From the NCBI RefSeq assembly GCF_006715725.1, contig NZ_VFNU01000001.1:1984001-2048000 (forward strand): a stretch of DNA of 64,000 bases, written 5' to 3'. Position numbers and translations under genes: made by a program. The notes under the pieces were generated by a model. The model saw only the letters and a program-made list of their open reading frames with translations, was not told the DNA's origin and did no database searches. Below, in pieces: positions 30,901-40,357 of the stretch (position 1 is the first letter of the stretch; each line of letters begins with the position of its first letter). Source of the DNA: Nocardioides sp. SLBN-35 (GTDB lineage Bacteria; Actinomycetota; Actinomycetes; Propionibacteriales; Nocardioidaceae).

Positions 30901-31224
30901 GCCACCGGCATGCTGCCCGGCGGTGGCTTCGTCGTCCTCGACACGGTCGTCACCCCCGAGCTCGCCGAGGAGGGCCTGGCCCGCGACCTCGTCCGAGCCG
31001 TCCAGCAGGCGCGTCGCGACGCCGACTTCCAGGTCACCGACCGGATCGAGCTCGTGGTCTCCGGCCCCGCGCCGGTGCTCGCCGCGGCCCGCGCCCACGA
31101 GGCGCTGATCGCTGGGGAGACCCTCGCGACGTCGTACACCGTGGCCGAGGAGGCGCCCGCCGGCGCCACCGAGGTCGTCGTCGGCGACGGCGAGAAGGCA
31201 GCGATCGCGGTCGCTCTCGACTGA
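27997..31224 (+). CDS. ileS: Isoleucyl-tRNA synthetase
   Basis: A 1075-residue class I aminoacyl-tRNA synthetase. The HIGH-type motif is PHYGHLLTG, preceded by [10 protein letters not shown]. The WDTHGLPAE block and the editing (CP1) domain follow ([16 protein letters not shown]). The KMSKS loop is [14 protein letters not shown] and the anticodon-binding part is near the end. The size and WDTHGLPAE fit the larger eukaryote-like (type 2) IleRS, often less sensitive to mupirocin (family knowledge). AGGAG is 11 bases from the ATG. Expression is controlled by the T-box leader. Confidence 0.97.
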   Translation: MTYPKVTTDPTAGPTTEHRAVPSSPRFPRIEEGVLAYWAEDDTFRASVEQRDPGANGENEFVFYDGPPFANGLPHYGHLLTGYVKDIVPRYQTMRGKRVERRFGWDTHGLPAELEAMRQGGIKTTDEIVEMGIDKFNDACRASVLKYTGEWRDYVTRQARWVDFDNDYKTMNPEFMESVLWAFKSLFDKGLVYEGFRVLPYCWNDETPLSNHELRMDDDVYQMRQDPAVTVGFEVTTPGDFQGAKLLIWTTTPWTLPSNLAVMVGSEIDYVVVEHDGERFVLAEARLSAYARELGDEPTVTWRGTGADLLGLTYAPPFSYFAGHENAFRVVAADEAVTTTDGSGLVHSAGAFGEVDKEVTDREGIEAVMPVGKDGRFTAPVTEYAGMLVFDANPHIIDDLKARTGAVTPGTVLLRRETYDHSYPHCWRCREPLIYKGVSSWFVEVTAFKKRMAELNQEIRWVPEHIKDGQFGKWVDNARDWSITRNRFWGSPVPVWKSDDPAYPRIDVYGSFEEIERDFGRLPLNAQGQPDLHRPWIDDLTRPNPDDPTGRSTMRRVADVLDVWFDSGSMSFGQVHYPFENKEWFENHFPADFIVEYIGQTRGWFYTLHILATALFDKPAFSSCISHGIVLGSDGNKMSKSLRNYPDVSEVFDRDGADAMRWFLMASPILRGGNLVVTEQGIRDAVRQVMIPLWNTWYFFALYANAEQYDATGSTGSEDPLDRYLLAKTRQFVEKITVELDDYAIADACETTRSFLDVLTNWYVRRSRERFWEGKAEAFETLAAVLDVVCRAVAPLLPLTTEEIWRGLTGGRSVHLTDWPDVSALPADDSLVAAMDEVREVCSTASALRKAAKLRNRLPLSGLTVVVADPAALEPFTAIIADELNLRSVRLVAVDSDEAAGYGVEQKLSVNARAAGPRLGKDVQLAIKGSKSGDWSLDASGAVVAGGLALVEGEYTLETVAGDAAEGTATGMLPGGGFVVLDTVVTPELAEEGLARDLVRAVQQARRDADFQVTDRIELVVSGPAPVLAAARAHEALIAGETLATSYTVAEEAPAGATEVVVGDGEKAAIAVALD

Positions 31225-31227
31225 CTC

Positions 31228-31435
31228 CGACCCGGCGCGAAGTGTCCCTGGTTTACCGCCGACCCGGCCCGAAATGGTCCACGGGAGCCGCCGACCCGGC
31301 TCGAAGTGTCCCTGGTTTCCCGCCGACCCGGCGCGAAATGACCGGCAGTCGCGTCACTCGCGCCGGGTCAGCGAGCTCTGGGAGCCACTTCGCGCCGGGT
31401 CAGCGAGTTCTGGGCGCCACTTCGGGCCGGGTCGG
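31228..31435. repeat. 32-bp periodic repeat array after ileS
   Basis: Four forward copies of CGACCCGGCNCGAANTG begin at 31228, 31260, 31292 and 31324, exactly 32 bases apart. They are followed by three inverted copies near 31355, 31386 and 31419 (CACTTCGNGCCGGGTC, spaced 31-33). The 15-base tails are shared between copies 1 and 3 (TCCCTGGTTT) and between the first two inverted copies (GCGAGNTCTGGG). It fills most of the 380-base gap between ileS and dapE. No gene is visible here. Confidence 0.9.
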
Positions 31436-31604
31436 CACGGGTGCAGCGTCCGTTGGCCTCGCGCCGCGGGGTCGCCGTGGCCCGGCTGCCGCGGATGGCG
31501 AAAGGGTCGCCGGTCCGGGTGGTCCTGCCGGCTGCGCGCGGCATGGCGCGCTCCGTGGTGCGTCCCTGAGCAGCCGTGACCCCAGGGCTGGTTGACTGTC
31601 ACCC

Positions 31605-32696
31605 GTGCCCGCCCGACAGCTCGACCTGACCACCGATGTCGTCGCCCTGACCCGCCAGCTGGTCGACATCGAGTCGGTCAGCCGCGACGAGCAGGACATC
31701 GCCGACGCCGTCGAGGCCGCCCTGCGGGCGCTTCCGCACCTCACCGTGACCCGCCGCGGCCACACCGTGGTGGCGCGCACCGACCTCGGCCGTCCCAGCC
31801 GCGTGGTGATCGCCGGGCACCTCGACACGGTGCCCGTCAACGACAACCTCCCGAGCCGGTACGACGAGGCGGCGGGCGTCCTGCACGGCCTCGGCACCTG
31901 CGACATGAAGGGCGGCGACGCCGTCATCCTGAAGCTCGCCGCCACCGTGGCCGAGCCGGTCCACGACGTCACCTACGTGCTCTACGAGGCCGAGGAGATC
32001 GAGTCGGTGTACAACGGGCTGCGACTGCTGGGGGAGTCCGACCCCGACCTGCTCGAAGCCGACTTCGCGATCCTCATGGAGCCGTCCGACGCGGGCGTCG
32101 AGGCCGGCTGCCAGGGCACGTTGCGCGTCGAGGTCCGCACCCGCGGCGAGCGCGCGCACTCCGCACGCAGCTGGCGCGGTGTCAACGCGATCCACGGCGC
32201 GGCCGAGATCCTCACCCGGCTCACCGCCTACGAGGCCCGCAAGCCGGTCATCGACGGGCTGGAGTACCACGAGGGCCTCAACGCGGTGGGCATCGCCGGG
32301 GGCGTCGCGGGCAACGTGATCCCCGACGAGTGCGTGGTGACGGTCAACTTCCGCTTCGCCCCGGACCGTTCCGAGGCCGAGGCGCTTGCGTACGTCGAGG
32401 ACTTCTTCGCCGGCTTCGAGATCACTCTCACCGACACCGCCCCCGGCGCCCTCCCTGGCCTGGAGCGGCCCGCCGCGAAGGCGTTCATCGAGGCCGTCGG
32501 CGGACAGGTCGCCCCGAAGTTCGGCTGGACCGACGTCGCCCGGTTCACCGTGCTCGGCGTGCCGGCGGTCAACTACGGCCCTGGCGACCCGATGCTGGCC
32601 CACAAGCAGGACGAGCACGTCGAGGTTGCCCAGATCGTGCGCTGCGAGCAGCAGCTGCGGCAGTGGCTCACCAAGCCCCAGGAGGAGCAGGCATGA
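31605..32696 (+). CDS. dapE: Succinyl-diaminopimelate desuccinylase
   Basis: A 363-residue M20-family metallohydrolase that releases succinate from N-succinyl-LL-DAP. Metal-site motifs are visible: [10 protein letters not shown] (His and the following Asp), [11 protein letters not shown] (bridging Asp), LYEAEEIES (catalytic Glu pair) and the late HKQDEHVEV (His). SLE-type substrate residues such as GWTDVARF are present. GTG start; the ribosome site is poor. The LOG-family gene overlaps its stop (ATGA), the order of Rv1202 to Rv1205. Confidence 0.94.
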   Translation: MPARQLDLTTDVVALTRQLVDIESVSRDEQDIADAVEAALRALPHLTVTRRGHTVVARTDLGRPSRVVIAGHLDTVPVNDNLPSRYDEAAGVLHGLGTCDMKGGDAVILKLAATVAEPVHDVTYVLYEAEEIESVYNGLRLLGESDPDLLEADFAILMEPSDAGVEAGCQGTLRVEVRTRGERAHSARSWRGVNAIHGAAEILTRLTAYEARKPVIDGLEYHEGLNAVGIAGGVAGNVIPDECVVTVNFRFAPDRSEAEALAYVEDFFAGFEITLTDTAPGALPGLERPAAKAFIEAVGGQVAPKFGWTDVARFTVLGVPAVNYGPGDPMLAHKQDEHVEVAQIVRCEQQLRQWLTKPQEEQA

Positions 32697-33421
32697 CCAG
32701 GCGCAGCGGACCCGGACCTCGCCCCAGCGCGGGCCGACCCGAGGGCTCGACCACCGACCAGCGGCTGCTCGACAGCACCGGCGACGCCGACTGGGTGCAC
32801 ACCGACCCCTGGCGGGTGCTGAAGATCCAGGCCGAGTTCGTCGAGGGCTTCAACGACCTCGCCGAGGTAGGTCCGGCGATCTCCGTGTTCGGCTCGGCCC
32901 GGATCCCGGCCACGCACCCGGCGTACGACATCGGGGTGCGGGTCGGCAGCGCGCTGGCGAAGGCCGGTTTCGCGGTCATCACCGGCGGTGGTCCGGGCGC
33001 GATGGAGGCCGCCAACAAGGGGGCCTCCGAGGCCGGCGGCGAGAGCATCGGTCTCGGCATCGAGCTGCCCTGGGAGGCCAAGCTCAACGACTACGTCGCG
33101 TTCGGGCTGAACTTCCGCTACTTCTTCGTGCGCAAGATGATGTTCGTGAAGTACAGCCAGGGCTACGTCGTGCTCCCCGGCGGACTCGGCACCCTCGACG
33201 AGCTGTTCGAGGCCATGACGCTCGCCCAGACCCTCAAGATCACCCAGTTCCCGATCGTCCTGATGGGCGTCGAGCACTGGCAGGGCCTGATGGACTGGAT
33301 GCAGGGCTCGATGCTCGAGGACGCCCGCATCAAGCAGACCGACCTCGACATGCTCACCCTCACCGACGACGTCGACGAGGCCGTGGCGCTGATGGTCGCG
33401 GCCCGCGAGCAGCACGGCTGA
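32693..33421 (+). CDS. LOG family nucleotide-monophosphate hydrolase (TIGR00730)
   Basis: A 242-residue Rossmann-like protein. The family motifs [19 protein letters not shown] and [15 protein letters not shown] are complete, including the catalytic Glu. Relatives (Lonely Guy, Rv1205) cleave ribose 5-phosphate from cytokinin riboside monophosphates or from other nucleoside monophosphates. The N-terminal 50 residues ([16 protein letters not shown]) are disordered. The ATG overlaps the dapE stop and GGAGGAG precedes it. A DivIVA-domain protein follows after 7 bases. Confidence 0.92.
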   Translation: MTRRSGPGPRPSAGRPEGSTTDQRLLDSTGDADWVHTDPWRVLKIQAEFVEGFNDLAEVGPAISVFGSARIPATHPAYDIGVRVGSALAKAGFAVITGGGPGAMEAANKGASEAGGESIGLGIELPWEAKLNDYVAFGLNFRYFFVRKMMFVKYSQGYVVLPGGLGTLDELFEAMTLAQTLKITQFPIVLMGVEHWQGLMDWMQGSMLEDARIKQTDLDMLTLTDDVDEAVALMVAAREQHG

Positions 33422-33428
33422 GGCGCTG

Positions 33429-34094
33429 ATGTCCCACCCGATGATGTGGGTGTTCGCCGTCCTCATCGTGCTCGCGATGGGCGGCGTCGCCCTGCTCGCC
33501 TCCGGCCGGGGCGAGCCGATGACGCCCGCGTACGACGACCGGCCCGACGCGCTCGTGCCCGCGGCCCGTCCCGTCCGGGCCGACGACCTGCGCCGAGTGC
33601 GCTTCTCGCTCGCGCTGCGCGGCTACCGGATGTCCGAGGTCGACGCTCTGCTCACCCGCCTGGCGCGCGAGATGGAGGGGGAGCGTCCGGCCGTCGTACC
33701 GGACAGCGCGCCGGCTCCGGCGACCCTGGTCCGCGTCGTCGCGGAGAAGTGGGCCGCCGATCACCCGGCCGGCAGCGACATCCTCGACTTCTCCGCCGAG
33801 AGCGTCGACCAGGTCGAGTCCTCGCTCGACCAGTGGGCGCGCCGCCCCGGGCACGGCGCGGCGGCCGACCAGGCCGACGTCTGGGCGGCCGGCGCCTACC
33901 TGGGCGAGGTCCTGGTCCGGTCCGTGGCCGGTGCCGCCTGGTCGACCCGCAGCGGGTCCGACGGCGTGCCGGTGGTGGCACTTCCGTCCGGTCGTGTCGA
34001 GGACCCGATCGGCCGCGCGATGGCGCGCTTCGACGGCGACGAGCGCGACAGCGTCATCGACTTCGTGGACGCCGTGCTGGCCGCTGACGCCTGA
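33429..34094 (+). CDS. Membrane-anchored DivIVA-domain protein
   Basis: A 221-residue protein. One N-terminal membrane helix (MMWVFAVLIVLAMGGVALLA) is followed by a short DivIVA-like motif (VRFSLALRGYRMSEVDALLTRLAREME). A C-terminal domain of unknown type with polar and acidic residues follows (DILDFSAESVDQVESSLDQW; DVWAAGAYLGEVLVRSVAGAAW). It may localise by membrane curvature or bind a divisome partner (inference). It sits between the LOG-family and DUF3117 genes, probably in one transcript with dapE. Confidence 0.8.
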   Translation: MSHPMMWVFAVLIVLAMGGVALLASGRGEPMTPAYDDRPDALVPAARPVRADDLRRVRFSLALRGYRMSEVDALLTRLAREMEGERPAVVPDSAPAPATLVRVVAEKWAADHPAGSDILDFSAESVDQVESSLDQWARRPGHGAAADQADVWAAGAYLGEVLVRSVAGAAWSTRSGSDGVPVVALPSGRVEDPIGRAMARFDGDERDSVIDFVDAVLAADA

Positions 34095-34208
34095 CGACTC
34101 GCGTGCCTCGACTGCGCGGCTGGTGGGGCATGGGGAATAATGATCCTGCGCACAGTCGGTGGCACAGGGCTCCGGCGGCTCGCAGAGGTAGTGGAAGAGG
34201 GGTGCCGC

Positions 34209-34376
34209 ATGGCGGCGATGAAGCCTCGGACCGGCGACGGTCCGCTCGAGGTCACCAAGGAGGGTCGGGGCATCGTGATGCGCGTCCCGCTCGAAGGTGG
34301 TGGCCGGCTCGTGGTCGAGCTCAACGCCGAGGAGGCTGCCGCGCTCGGCGACGCGCTCCAGAATGTCATCGGCTGA
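34209..34376 (+). CDS. DUF3117 family small protein
   Basis: A 55-residue protein (MAAMKPRTGDGPLEVTKEGR ... LNAEEAAALGDALQNVIG) that matches the actinobacterial DUF3117 family (Rv1211 type), of unknown function. It is short, basic at the N-terminus and closes in an amphipathic helix. GAAGAGGGG (34193-34201) provides a ribosome site. AATAAT (34136-34141) upstream is a possible -10. The pepA start overlaps its end. Confidence 0.92.
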   Translation: MAAMKPRTGDGPLEVTKEGRGIVMRVPLEGGGRLVVELNAEEAAALGDALQNVIG

Positions 34377-35946
34377 CGCACGCCCGGTCCTGCCGGGTCA
34401 GGTCTCACCTCCCGAGTTCGCTGCGAGCGAGCTGCTCCCCGGCGCCATCAAGGGTGTCGACGTCGTCGCGCTCCCGGTGCTGCCGGGTGACGACGGGGGC
34501 GTGCTGCTCGGCCCGGGGGCCGCGGAGCTCGCCGACGAGCTCGGCCTGGACCTGGTCGGCATCGCCGAGGTCCACGGCCTGACCGGCGCGAGTGCCGAGG
34601 TCGCGGTCGTGCCCGTGCCGGACGGTACGCCGACCAACCCGGCCCTGCGCGTGGTCCTCCTCGTCGGCGTGGGTGCCGCGCGCCCGATCGACCTGCGCCG
34701 CGCCGGTGCCGCGATGGCCAAGGCCGCCCGCGATCGCGCCGCCGTCGTCACCTCGATCCCGGCCGTCGCCGAGGACACCTCGCCCGACGACCCGATCGCG
34801 CTCGAGGCGTTCGTGGCCGGCACCATGCTCGGCTCCTTCGTCTTCCACTGGCGCTCGACCGGCCCCGAGCACCACCCCGTACGACGGGTGGTGCTGTCCG
34901 CCGCCGGCACCGACCGCTCTGCTCTGGAGCGCGCGGTCGCCCTCGGTGGCGCCGGCTGGCGCTCCCGGCTGCTGGCGACCGTGCCGTCCAACCTGAAGAA
35001 CCCGGCCTGGCTGGCCACCCAGGCCGAGGAGATCGCCGCGGCGAGCCGGCTCGACGTACGCATCTGGGACGAGGACGACCTCGCCCGCGACGGCTTCGGC
35101 GGCATCCTCGCCGTCGGCGCGGCCTCCGCGACGCCCCCGCGCCTGATCCGCCTCGACTACACCCCGGCCGGTGTCTCTGCCCGCGCCGCGAAGAAGCTTC
35201 CCGTCGTCGTCCTCGTCGGCAAGGGCATCACCTTCGACACCGGCGGCCTGTCCATCAAGCCCGCCGCCTCGATGGGCTCGATGAAGCGCGACATGACCGG
35301 CGGTGCCGTGGTCCTGGCGACGATGGCCGCGCTCGCCGACGTCGACTGCCCGGTCCGCGTCATCGGCCTGGTCGCAGCCGCCGAGAACGCCATCTCCGGC
35401 AGCGCGCTGCGCCCCGGCGACGTGATCACCCACCGCGGCGGGCGCACCACCGAGGTCGGCAACACCGACGCCGAGGGCCGACTGGTCCTCGGGGACGCCC
35501 TCGCGTACGCCGTCTCCGAGCTCGATCCCGCCGTCGTCGTCGACGTCGCCACGCTCACCGGTGCGGTCAAGGTCGCGCTCGGCCAGCAGGTCGGTGGCCT
35601 GTTCGCCAACGACGACGCCCTCGCCGCCGCGCTCGACGCGGCCGGCGCCCGGGCGGGGGAGCCGCTGTGGCGCTTCCCGCTCTACCGCGGCTACGAGGAC
35701 AAGCTGGCCTCCAAGGTCGCCGACGCCGCGAACGACCCCGGCGGTCCCGGCGCCATCACGGCCGCGCTGTTCCTCCAGCCCTTCGTCGGCGACGTCCCGT
35801 GGGCGCACCTCGACATCGCCTCGGTCGGCGACGTGGAGAAGGAGTGGCACGAGTGGACCGTCGGTCCCTCGGGCTTCGGCTCCCGGCTGCTGCTGTCGTG
35901 GCTCGGTTCGGCGGACCCGGTGGCGGGGATCGTCAGGACACGATGA
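34363..35946 (+). CDS. pepA: Leucyl aminopeptidase (M17)
   Basis: A 527-residue cytosolic M17 metalloaminopeptidase that removes N-terminal Leu and other residues. The C-terminal catalytic domain shows VGKGITFDTGGLSIKP (metal-binding Lys and Asp), ASMGSMKRDMTGGA (catalytic Lys/metal Asp) and the signature NTDAEGRLVLGDAL with the metal Asp/Glu and the catalytic Arg. The N-terminal macro-like domain is residues 1-180. I chose the ATG inside the DUF3117 end (34363), which gives a normal family length. The 3' end overlaps the convergent desaturase gene by 14 bases. Confidence 0.94.
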   Translation: MSSADARPVLPGQVSPPEFAASELLPGAIKGVDVVALPVLPGDDGGVLLGPGAAELADELGLDLVGIAEVHGLTGASAEVAVVPVPDGTPTNPALRVVLLVGVGAARPIDLRRAGAAMAKAARDRAAVVTSIPAVAEDTSPDDPIALEAFVAGTMLGSFVFHWRSTGPEHHPVRRVVLSAAGTDRSALERAVALGGAGWRSRLLATVPSNLKNPAWLATQAEEIAAASRLDVRIWDEDDLARDGFGGILAVGAASATPPRLIRLDYTPAGVSARAAKKLPVVVLVGKGITFDTGGLSIKPAASMGSMKRDMTGGAVVLATMAALADVDCPVRVIGLVAAAENAISGSALRPGDVITHRGGRTTEVGNTDAEGRLVLGDALAYAVSELDPAVVVDVATLTGAVKVALGQQVGGLFANDDALAAALDAAGARAGEPLWRFPLYRGYEDKLASKVADAANDPGGPGAITAALFLQPFVGDVPWAHLDIASVGDVEKEWHEWTVGPSGFGSRLLLSWLGSADPVAGIVRTR

Positions 35947-36895
35947 CCTGCGGCTCCCCGGAGCCGGCAGCATGCCGGGCGCGCTGCTCGGCACGCCGGT
36001 CGACGAAGGCGGTCGCCTGCTGGTCGAGCGCCGCGAGGAAGGCGCCCAGCTCCTCGCGAGCCTGCTCACCGACGGGGCCGAGGCCGGTGCGGGAGAAGAC
36101 GTCCCAGTGGCGCAGGACCGGCATGATCACCTCGTCGTGGTGCAGGCGCAGGTCGTAGATGCCCGCCTTGGCGATGATCATCGAGCTGCGGCGGAACCCG
36201 GCCATGGTCGCGCCGGGCATCTCGAAGCCGATCACCTCGTCGGCGATCGCGCGCATCGTCTCGTCCGGGGCGATCTCGAGCGCCGCCGCGACGATGTTGC
36301 GGTAGAAGATCATGTGCAGGTTCTCGTCCTTGGCGATCCGCGCGAGCAGGCCGTCCGCGATCGGGTCCCCCGTTGCCCTGCCCGTGTTGCGGTGCGAGAC
36401 CCGGGTGGCGAGCTCCTGGAACGAGACGTAGACGACCGCCTCGAGCGCGGTCTTGTCGCCCGAGTCGTAGCCGGTGGTCATGTAGTCCATCCGCGCCCGC
36501 TCGAGCTCGACCGGGTCCACGCCGCGGGTCACGACGAGGTAGTCGCGCAGGGCGATGCCGTGCCGGTTCTCCTCTGCGGTCCACCGCCCGACCCAGGTGC
36601 CCCAGGCGCCGTCCCGGCCGAAGCGGGTGGCGATCTCGCGGTGGTACGACGGCAGGTTGTCCTCGGTCAGCAGGTTGGTGAACATCGCCGCCTTGGCGAC
36701 CTCGGAGAGCTCGGACTGCTCGGGGGAGTAGTCCTCGCCGCCGAGCATCGCGAAGTCACGACCGCGGCTCCACGGGATGTAGTCGTGCGGGTGCCACTCC
36801 TGCGCGATCGCGAGGTGCCGGTCGAGGTTGGCCGCCACGACGGGCTCGAGCTGCTCGAGGAGGTGGTGGGGCGCGGTGGTCTCGGTGCTGGTCAT
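35933..36895 (-). CDS. Acyl-ACP desaturase (ferritin-like diiron)
   Basis: A 320-residue fatty acid desaturase of the plant-type/DesA family. Diiron ligands are in [15 protein letters not shown] (Glu, Glu, His) and [13 protein letters not shown] (Glu, His), with an earlier Glu in [13 protein letters not shown]. It should introduce a double bond into acyl-ACP using ferredoxin, and a ferredoxin gene lies in the window. Mycobacterial DesA1/DesA2 are relatives. No membrane helices are present, as expected. It converges on pepA with a 14-base overlap. Confidence 0.92.
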   Translation of the reverse strand: MTSTETTAPHHLLEQLEPVVAANLDRHLAIAQEWHPHDYIPWSRGRDFAMLGGEDYSPEQSELSEVAKAAMFTNLLTEDNLPSYHREIATRFGRDGAWGTWVGRWTAEENRHGIALRDYLVVTRGVDPVELERARMDYMTTGYDSGDKTALEAVVYVSFQELATRVSHRNTGRATGDPIADGLLARIAKDENLHMIFYRNIVAAALEIAPDETMRAIADEVIGFEMPGATMAGFRRSSMIIAKAGIYDLRLHHDEVIMPVLRHWDVFSRTGLGPVGEQAREELGAFLAALDQQATAFVDRRAEQRARHAAGSGEPQVIVS

Positions 36896-36954
36896 GTCGC
36901 ACTCGTTTCTCCCGGCCGGCTCGGGGGCCGAGGCTCACCCCCTTCCTACCACCC

Positions 36955-37611
36955 TCAGTCCGCCTCGGGGACCCACTCCTTCTTGGCGACCAGCAGCCCG
37001 TCGCCGACGGGCAGCAGCGCGGGGACCAGGCCGTCGGTCGCGGCGACCTGCTGCACGAGCTCGCGGATCGCGACCGTCTCGTCGTCGCGCTGGGCCGGGT
37101 CGGCGACCCGGTCGTGCCACAGCGCGTTGTCGAACGCGACCACGCCGCCGGGGCGGAGCAGGCGCAGCGCCTCGGACAGGTAGGCGCCGTACTCCCGCTT
37201 GTCGCCGTCGGCGAACACGATGTCGTAGTGGCCGTCGGTCAACCGGGGCAGTACGTCGAGCGCGGAGCCGGCGATGGTGCGGACCCGCTGCGGCGCGACG
37301 CCGGCCTCCTTGAAGGACTCCTTGGCCAGCCGCTGGTGCTCGGCCTCGACATCGACGGTCGTGAGCACGCCGTCGGGACGCATGCCGCGCAGCAGCCAGA
37401 CGCCGGAGACGCCGGTGCCGGTGCCGATCTCGACCACGGCACGCGCCTCGAGGGCCGCGGCGAGGAAGCGCAGGGTCGCGCCGGTGCCGGAGCCGATCGG
37501 GGTCACTCCGACCTCCTCGGCACGCGTGCGCGCCGCGGTGAGGACGTCGTCCTCCCCGACGTAGGCGTCGGCGAAGGTCCAGCTGGCAGCGTTGATCGGT
37601 GTCGGGGCCAC
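36955..37611 (-). CDS. O-methyltransferase family 3 (Rv1220c-like)
   Basis: A 218-residue class I methyltransferase. Motif I is [19 protein letters not shown], followed by [13 protein letters not shown] and the catechol-O-methyltransferase-like [33 protein letters not shown]. The metal-binding DxxD/DN residues are present, so it is probably a divalent-metal-dependent O-methyltransferase of unknown substrate. It is divergent from sigE, exactly as Rv1220c is from Mycobacterium sigE. The GTG start is 148 bases from the sigE start. Confidence 0.9.
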   Translation of the reverse strand: MAPTPINAASWTFADAYVGEDDVLTAARTRAEEVGVTPIGSGTGATLRFLAAALEARAVVEIGTGTGVSGVWLLRGMRPDGVLTTVDVEAEHQRLAKESFKEAGVAPQRVRTIAGSALDVLPRLTDGHYDIVFADGDKREYGAYLSEALRLLRPGGVVAFDNALWHDRVADPAQRDDETVAIRELVQQVAATDGLVPALLPVGDGLLVAKKEWVPEAD

Positions 37612-37710
37612 GGGCTCACCCTAATGTGGGGAGGGGCCGGGACCGTGGACCGTCGCCGGGAACACCCGCTCGACGCCGATCGTTGTGGCCAAATGACGGG
37701 GAGTTCACAG

Positions 37711-37725
37711 GGAACGCTCAGTTCC
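37711..37725. promoter_or_regulatory. GGAAC-N5-GTTCC dyad before sigE
   Basis: A perfect 5-base dyad GGAAC-GCTCA-GTTCC lies 33 bases before the sigE ATG. GGAAC is also the usual -35 core for SigE-type ECF promoters, so this may be the autoregulated promoter rather than an operator. Confidence 0.4.
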
Positions 37726-37758
37726 GACCCCTACGGTGAGAGGAGCCAGGCCACCCCT

Positions 37759-38409
37759 ATGCAGTTGGCACTGATCCAGCGGAAGAAGGCCACGATGAAG
37801 GAGCCCGTCGATCCCCACCCCCAGCCCACCGGGCAGGGGCAGTCCGACCTGGACTGGGGGACGATCGTCGAGGAGCACTCCGACCGTGTCTACCGGCTCG
37901 CCCTGCGGCTGACCGGCAACCGTCACGACGCCGAGGACCTCACCCAGGAGGTCTTCGTGCGCGTCTTCCGCTCGCTGCACACCTACACCCCCGGCACGTT
38001 CGAGGGCTGGCTGCACCGGATCACCACCAACCTGTTCCTCGACCAGGCCCGCCGCAAGCAGCGGATCCGCTTCGACGCGCTGTCCGACGAGCGCGCGGCC
38101 CGGCTCGCGAGCGCCTCGCCGGCCCCGGACCTGGCGTACGCCGACCAGACCTTCGACGAGGACGTCGCCGCCGCGCTGGCCTCCCTGCCCCCGGACTTCC
38201 GCGCCGCTGTCGTGCTGTGCGACATCGAGGGACTCAGCTACGAGGAGATCGCCGAGATCCTCGGTGCCAAGCTCGGCACCGTGCGCTCGCGGATCCACCG
38301 CGGCCGCGCGCTGCTGCGCTCCGCGCTTGCGCACCGTGCCCCCGCGGCCGGCCGGACCCGGTACGCCGGACCCGCGCCGCTCGCCGTCGGCGGGGGAGTC
38401 GCGACGTGA
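37759..38409 (+). CDS. sigE: ECF sigma factor SigE (envelope stress)
   Basis: A 216-residue ECF sigma factor. Region 2 is [35 protein letters not shown] with [21 protein letters not shown], and region 4 is [41 protein letters not shown]. These blocks are close to mycobacterial SigE as I know it. Together with the downstream rseA-like and htrA genes and the upstream methyltransferase, the locus is the conserved sigE unit for cell-envelope stress. The ATG at 37759 was preferred; the ATG at 37795 (MKEPVD) has a better-placed purine run and is possible. A GGAAC dyad upstream suggests autoregulation. Confidence 0.93.
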   Translation: MQLALIQRKKATMKEPVDPHPQPTGQGQSDLDWGTIVEEHSDRVYRLALRLTGNRHDAEDLTQEVFVRVFRSLHTYTPGTFEGWLHRITTNLFLDQARRKQRIRFDALSDERAARLASASPAPDLAYADQTFDEDVAAALASLPPDFRAAVVLCDIEGLSYEEIAEILGAKLGTVRSRIHRGRALLRSALAHRAPAAGRTRYAGPAPLAVGGGVAT

Positions 38410-38897
38410 TCGGCCACCTCGGCAACCGGGTGAGCGCGCTCCTCGACGGGCAGCTCTCCGCTCGGGACACCGAGGAGGCGTGGGCCCACGTCTACGCCTG
38501 TCACGCGTGCCGCGACCTCGTCGAGCGGGAGGGCTGGGTCAAGACCCGGCTCGCCGGGCTGTGCGGCGGCGCCGAGCGCGGTGCCCCCTCCGACCTCAAG
38601 GGCTCCCTGCTCAGCATGCCGCCCGGTGACGCCCTCCTGGACGCCGAGCAGCACGCCCCGCACCGTCGTACGACGGGCGCGGTGATGATCGGCGGCAGCG
38701 CCGTCGGCGCCGCGATGCTCGGGGTGCTGGCGTTGGGCTTCGCACCCGGGTCCACCCCGCCCGCCGACCGCCGGCCCCCGGCCACGCAGATCGACACGGC
38801 CGTCCCCTCGACCGGAAGCGGGTCCGGGACGGGAACCGCCCGGACTCCGGTACGCAGTCCGTTCGTCCCCGTGCCGCTGCGCCGGATGCTGCCCTGA
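38406..38897 (+). CDS. rseA: Anti-sigma factor with zinc-binding ZAS domain (RseA-like)
   Basis: A 163-residue membrane protein. The N-terminal ZAS motif is H28-x3-C32-x2-C35 ([13 protein letters not shown]), which wraps and inhibits a sigma factor. One membrane helix follows (about 95-117, [23 protein letters not shown]), then a Ser/Thr/Pro-rich outer tail. It overlaps the sigE stop (GTGA), so synthesis is coupled. In Mycobacterium RseA holds SigE until stress-induced degradation. The tail is short, so release may depend on phosphorylation and ClpC1P2 as in Mycobacterium (family knowledge). Confidence 0.9.
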   Translation: MIGHLGNRVSALLDGQLSARDTEEAWAHVYACHACRDLVEREGWVKTRLAGLCGGAERGAPSDLKGSLLSMPPGDALLDAEQHAPHRRTTGAVMIGGSAVGAAMLGVLALGFAPGSTPPADRRPPATQIDTAVPSTGSGSGTGTARTPVRSPFVPVPLRRMLP

Positions 38898-38961
38898 CCG
38901 GTCTGCGTCCCTGCATGTCCCTGCATCGGTCCGGTGTGGGTCGATCGGACATGATGGTCCC

Positions 38962-40350
38962 GTGACCGACGCGCACGACCCCGACCACGAGCCCACCGAG
39001 CCGCTTGCGCCGCTCGACGTGCCGTCGTCCGAGACCACCCCGGAGCCCGCCGCCGAGCCGGCTCCCGAGCCCACGCACGCCCAGTGGGCACCGCCGTCGC
39101 CCAGCGTCGCCCCGCTGCCCGACGCGGCCCCCGAGCCGACCACCCCGCTGCCCGGCCTGGCCCCCTCCCTGCTGCCGCCCCCGCCGGCCCCGGACCTGAC
39201 CGTGCGGATGCCCGTGCCGGGCGCCGAGCGCAGCGGCGGAAGGGTCGCCGGTTGGGTGATCCCGGTCGTGGCCGCGATCGCTCTCGTCGTCGGCCTCGGC
39301 GGGGGCCTGCTCGGTGCGCTCGCCTACGACAAGCTCTCCGACGACTCCCCGAGCGGTCCCGCCTTCTCCGGCGACGGCCTCGCGGGGGTCGACCTCGAGA
39401 AGGACCCGCCGCTGGCCGCGCCCGGCTCGGTCGCCGACGTCGCCCAGGCCGTGCTCCCCAGCACCGTCCAGATCATCGCCGAGTACGGCGGCGAGGCCGC
39501 CGGCGCGACCGGCTCCGGCTGGGTGATGGACGGCGACGGCCACATCGTCACCAACAACCACGTCGTCGCCGAGGCGGCCAAGGACAACGGCCCGATCGTC
39601 GTGGTCGACCACGACCGCAACCGCTACGACGCCGAGGTGGTCGGCCGCAGCCCGATCTACGACCTCGCCGTGCTGTACGTCAAGAAGCACGACAACCTCA
39701 CGCCCGCCAAGCTCGGCTTCGCCGCCAAGCTGCAGGTCGGTGAGCCGGTCGTGGCGATCGGCTCGCCGCTGAGCCTTCCCGACACGGTCACCTCCGGCAT
39801 CGTCAGCTATCTCCACCGGCCGGTCACCACCGGCTCCACCGCCGAGGACTCCTCCTGGATCGACGCGATCCAGACCGACGCCGCGATCAACCCGGGCAAC
39901 TCCGGCGGCCCGCTGGTCAACCAGAAGGGCGAGGTGATCGGCGTCAACTCCGCCATCGCCACCGCCGGCGGCGGCTCCGTCGACTCCGAGGCCGGCAACA
40001 TCGGCGTCGGCTTCGCGATCCCCGTCGAGCAGGTCCGGGTCACGGCCGACCAGATCCTCAAGACCGGCAAGGCGCAGTACCCCGTGATCGGCGCCAAGGT
40101 GAAGACCGGCGGCCCGCCGACCGGCGACGGCGCCGAGCTCGACGAGATCATCGCCGACAGCCCGGCCGAGAAGGCCGGCCTGCGCCGCGGCGACGTGATC
40201 ACCCATGTCAACGGCAGCCGGGTCGCCGACGGCACCGCGCTGATCGTCGCGATCCGGACCTACCAGCCCGGTCAGACCGTCGAGTTCACCATCACCCGCG
40301 GCTCGAACGAGAAGAAGGTCGAGGTCACCCTCGACGGCGAGGTGGGATAG
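38962..40350 (+). CDS. htrA: HtrA-type serine protease with PDZ domain
   Basis: A 462-residue membrane-anchored protease. A Pro/Glu-rich cytoplasmic tail (1-90) is followed by a membrane helix (about 95-118). The S1C protease domain has His200 (VTNNHVVAEA), Asp234 (PIYDLAVLY) and Ser314 (NPGNSGGPLV). The PDZ domain is about residues 370-460 (AEKAGLRRGDVITHVNGSRV). It degrades or refolds misfolded extracytoplasmic proteins. The position after sigE-rseA is conserved with Rv1223. CATGAT (38950-38955) lies 6 bases before the GTG, so it probably also has its own leaderless promoter. Confidence 0.94.
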   Translation: MTDAHDPDHEPTEPLAPLDVPSSETTPEPAAEPAPEPTHAQWAPPSPSVAPLPDAAPEPTTPLPGLAPSLLPPPPAPDLTVRMPVPGAERSGGRVAGWVIPVVAAIALVVGLGGGLLGALAYDKLSDDSPSGPAFSGDGLAGVDLEKDPPLAAPGSVADVAQAVLPSTVQIIAEYGGEAAGATGSGWVMDGDGHIVTNNHVVAEAAKDNGPIVVVDHDRNRYDAEVVGRSPIYDLAVLYVKKHDNLTPAKLGFAAKLQVGEPVVAIGSPLSLPDTVTSGIVSYLHRPVTTGSTAEDSSWIDAIQTDAAINPGNSGGPLVNQKGEVIGVNSAIATAGGGSVDSEAGNIGVGFAIPVEQVRVTADQILKTGKAQYPVIGAKVKTGGPPTGDGAELDEIIADSPAEKAGLRRGDVITHVNGSRVADGTALIVAIRTYQPGQTVEFTITRGSNEKKVEVTLDGEVG

Positions 40351-40357
40351 CGGAGGC

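Noticed and set aside
27796..31098. Long open frame opposite ileS
   Set aside because: It is an antisense shadow; ileS motifs and the T-box place the real gene on the plus strand.
31228..31435. CRISPR array
   Set aside because: Units are 17 bases with about 15-base intervals that are themselves partly repeated; half the units are inverted, and no cas genes are nearby.
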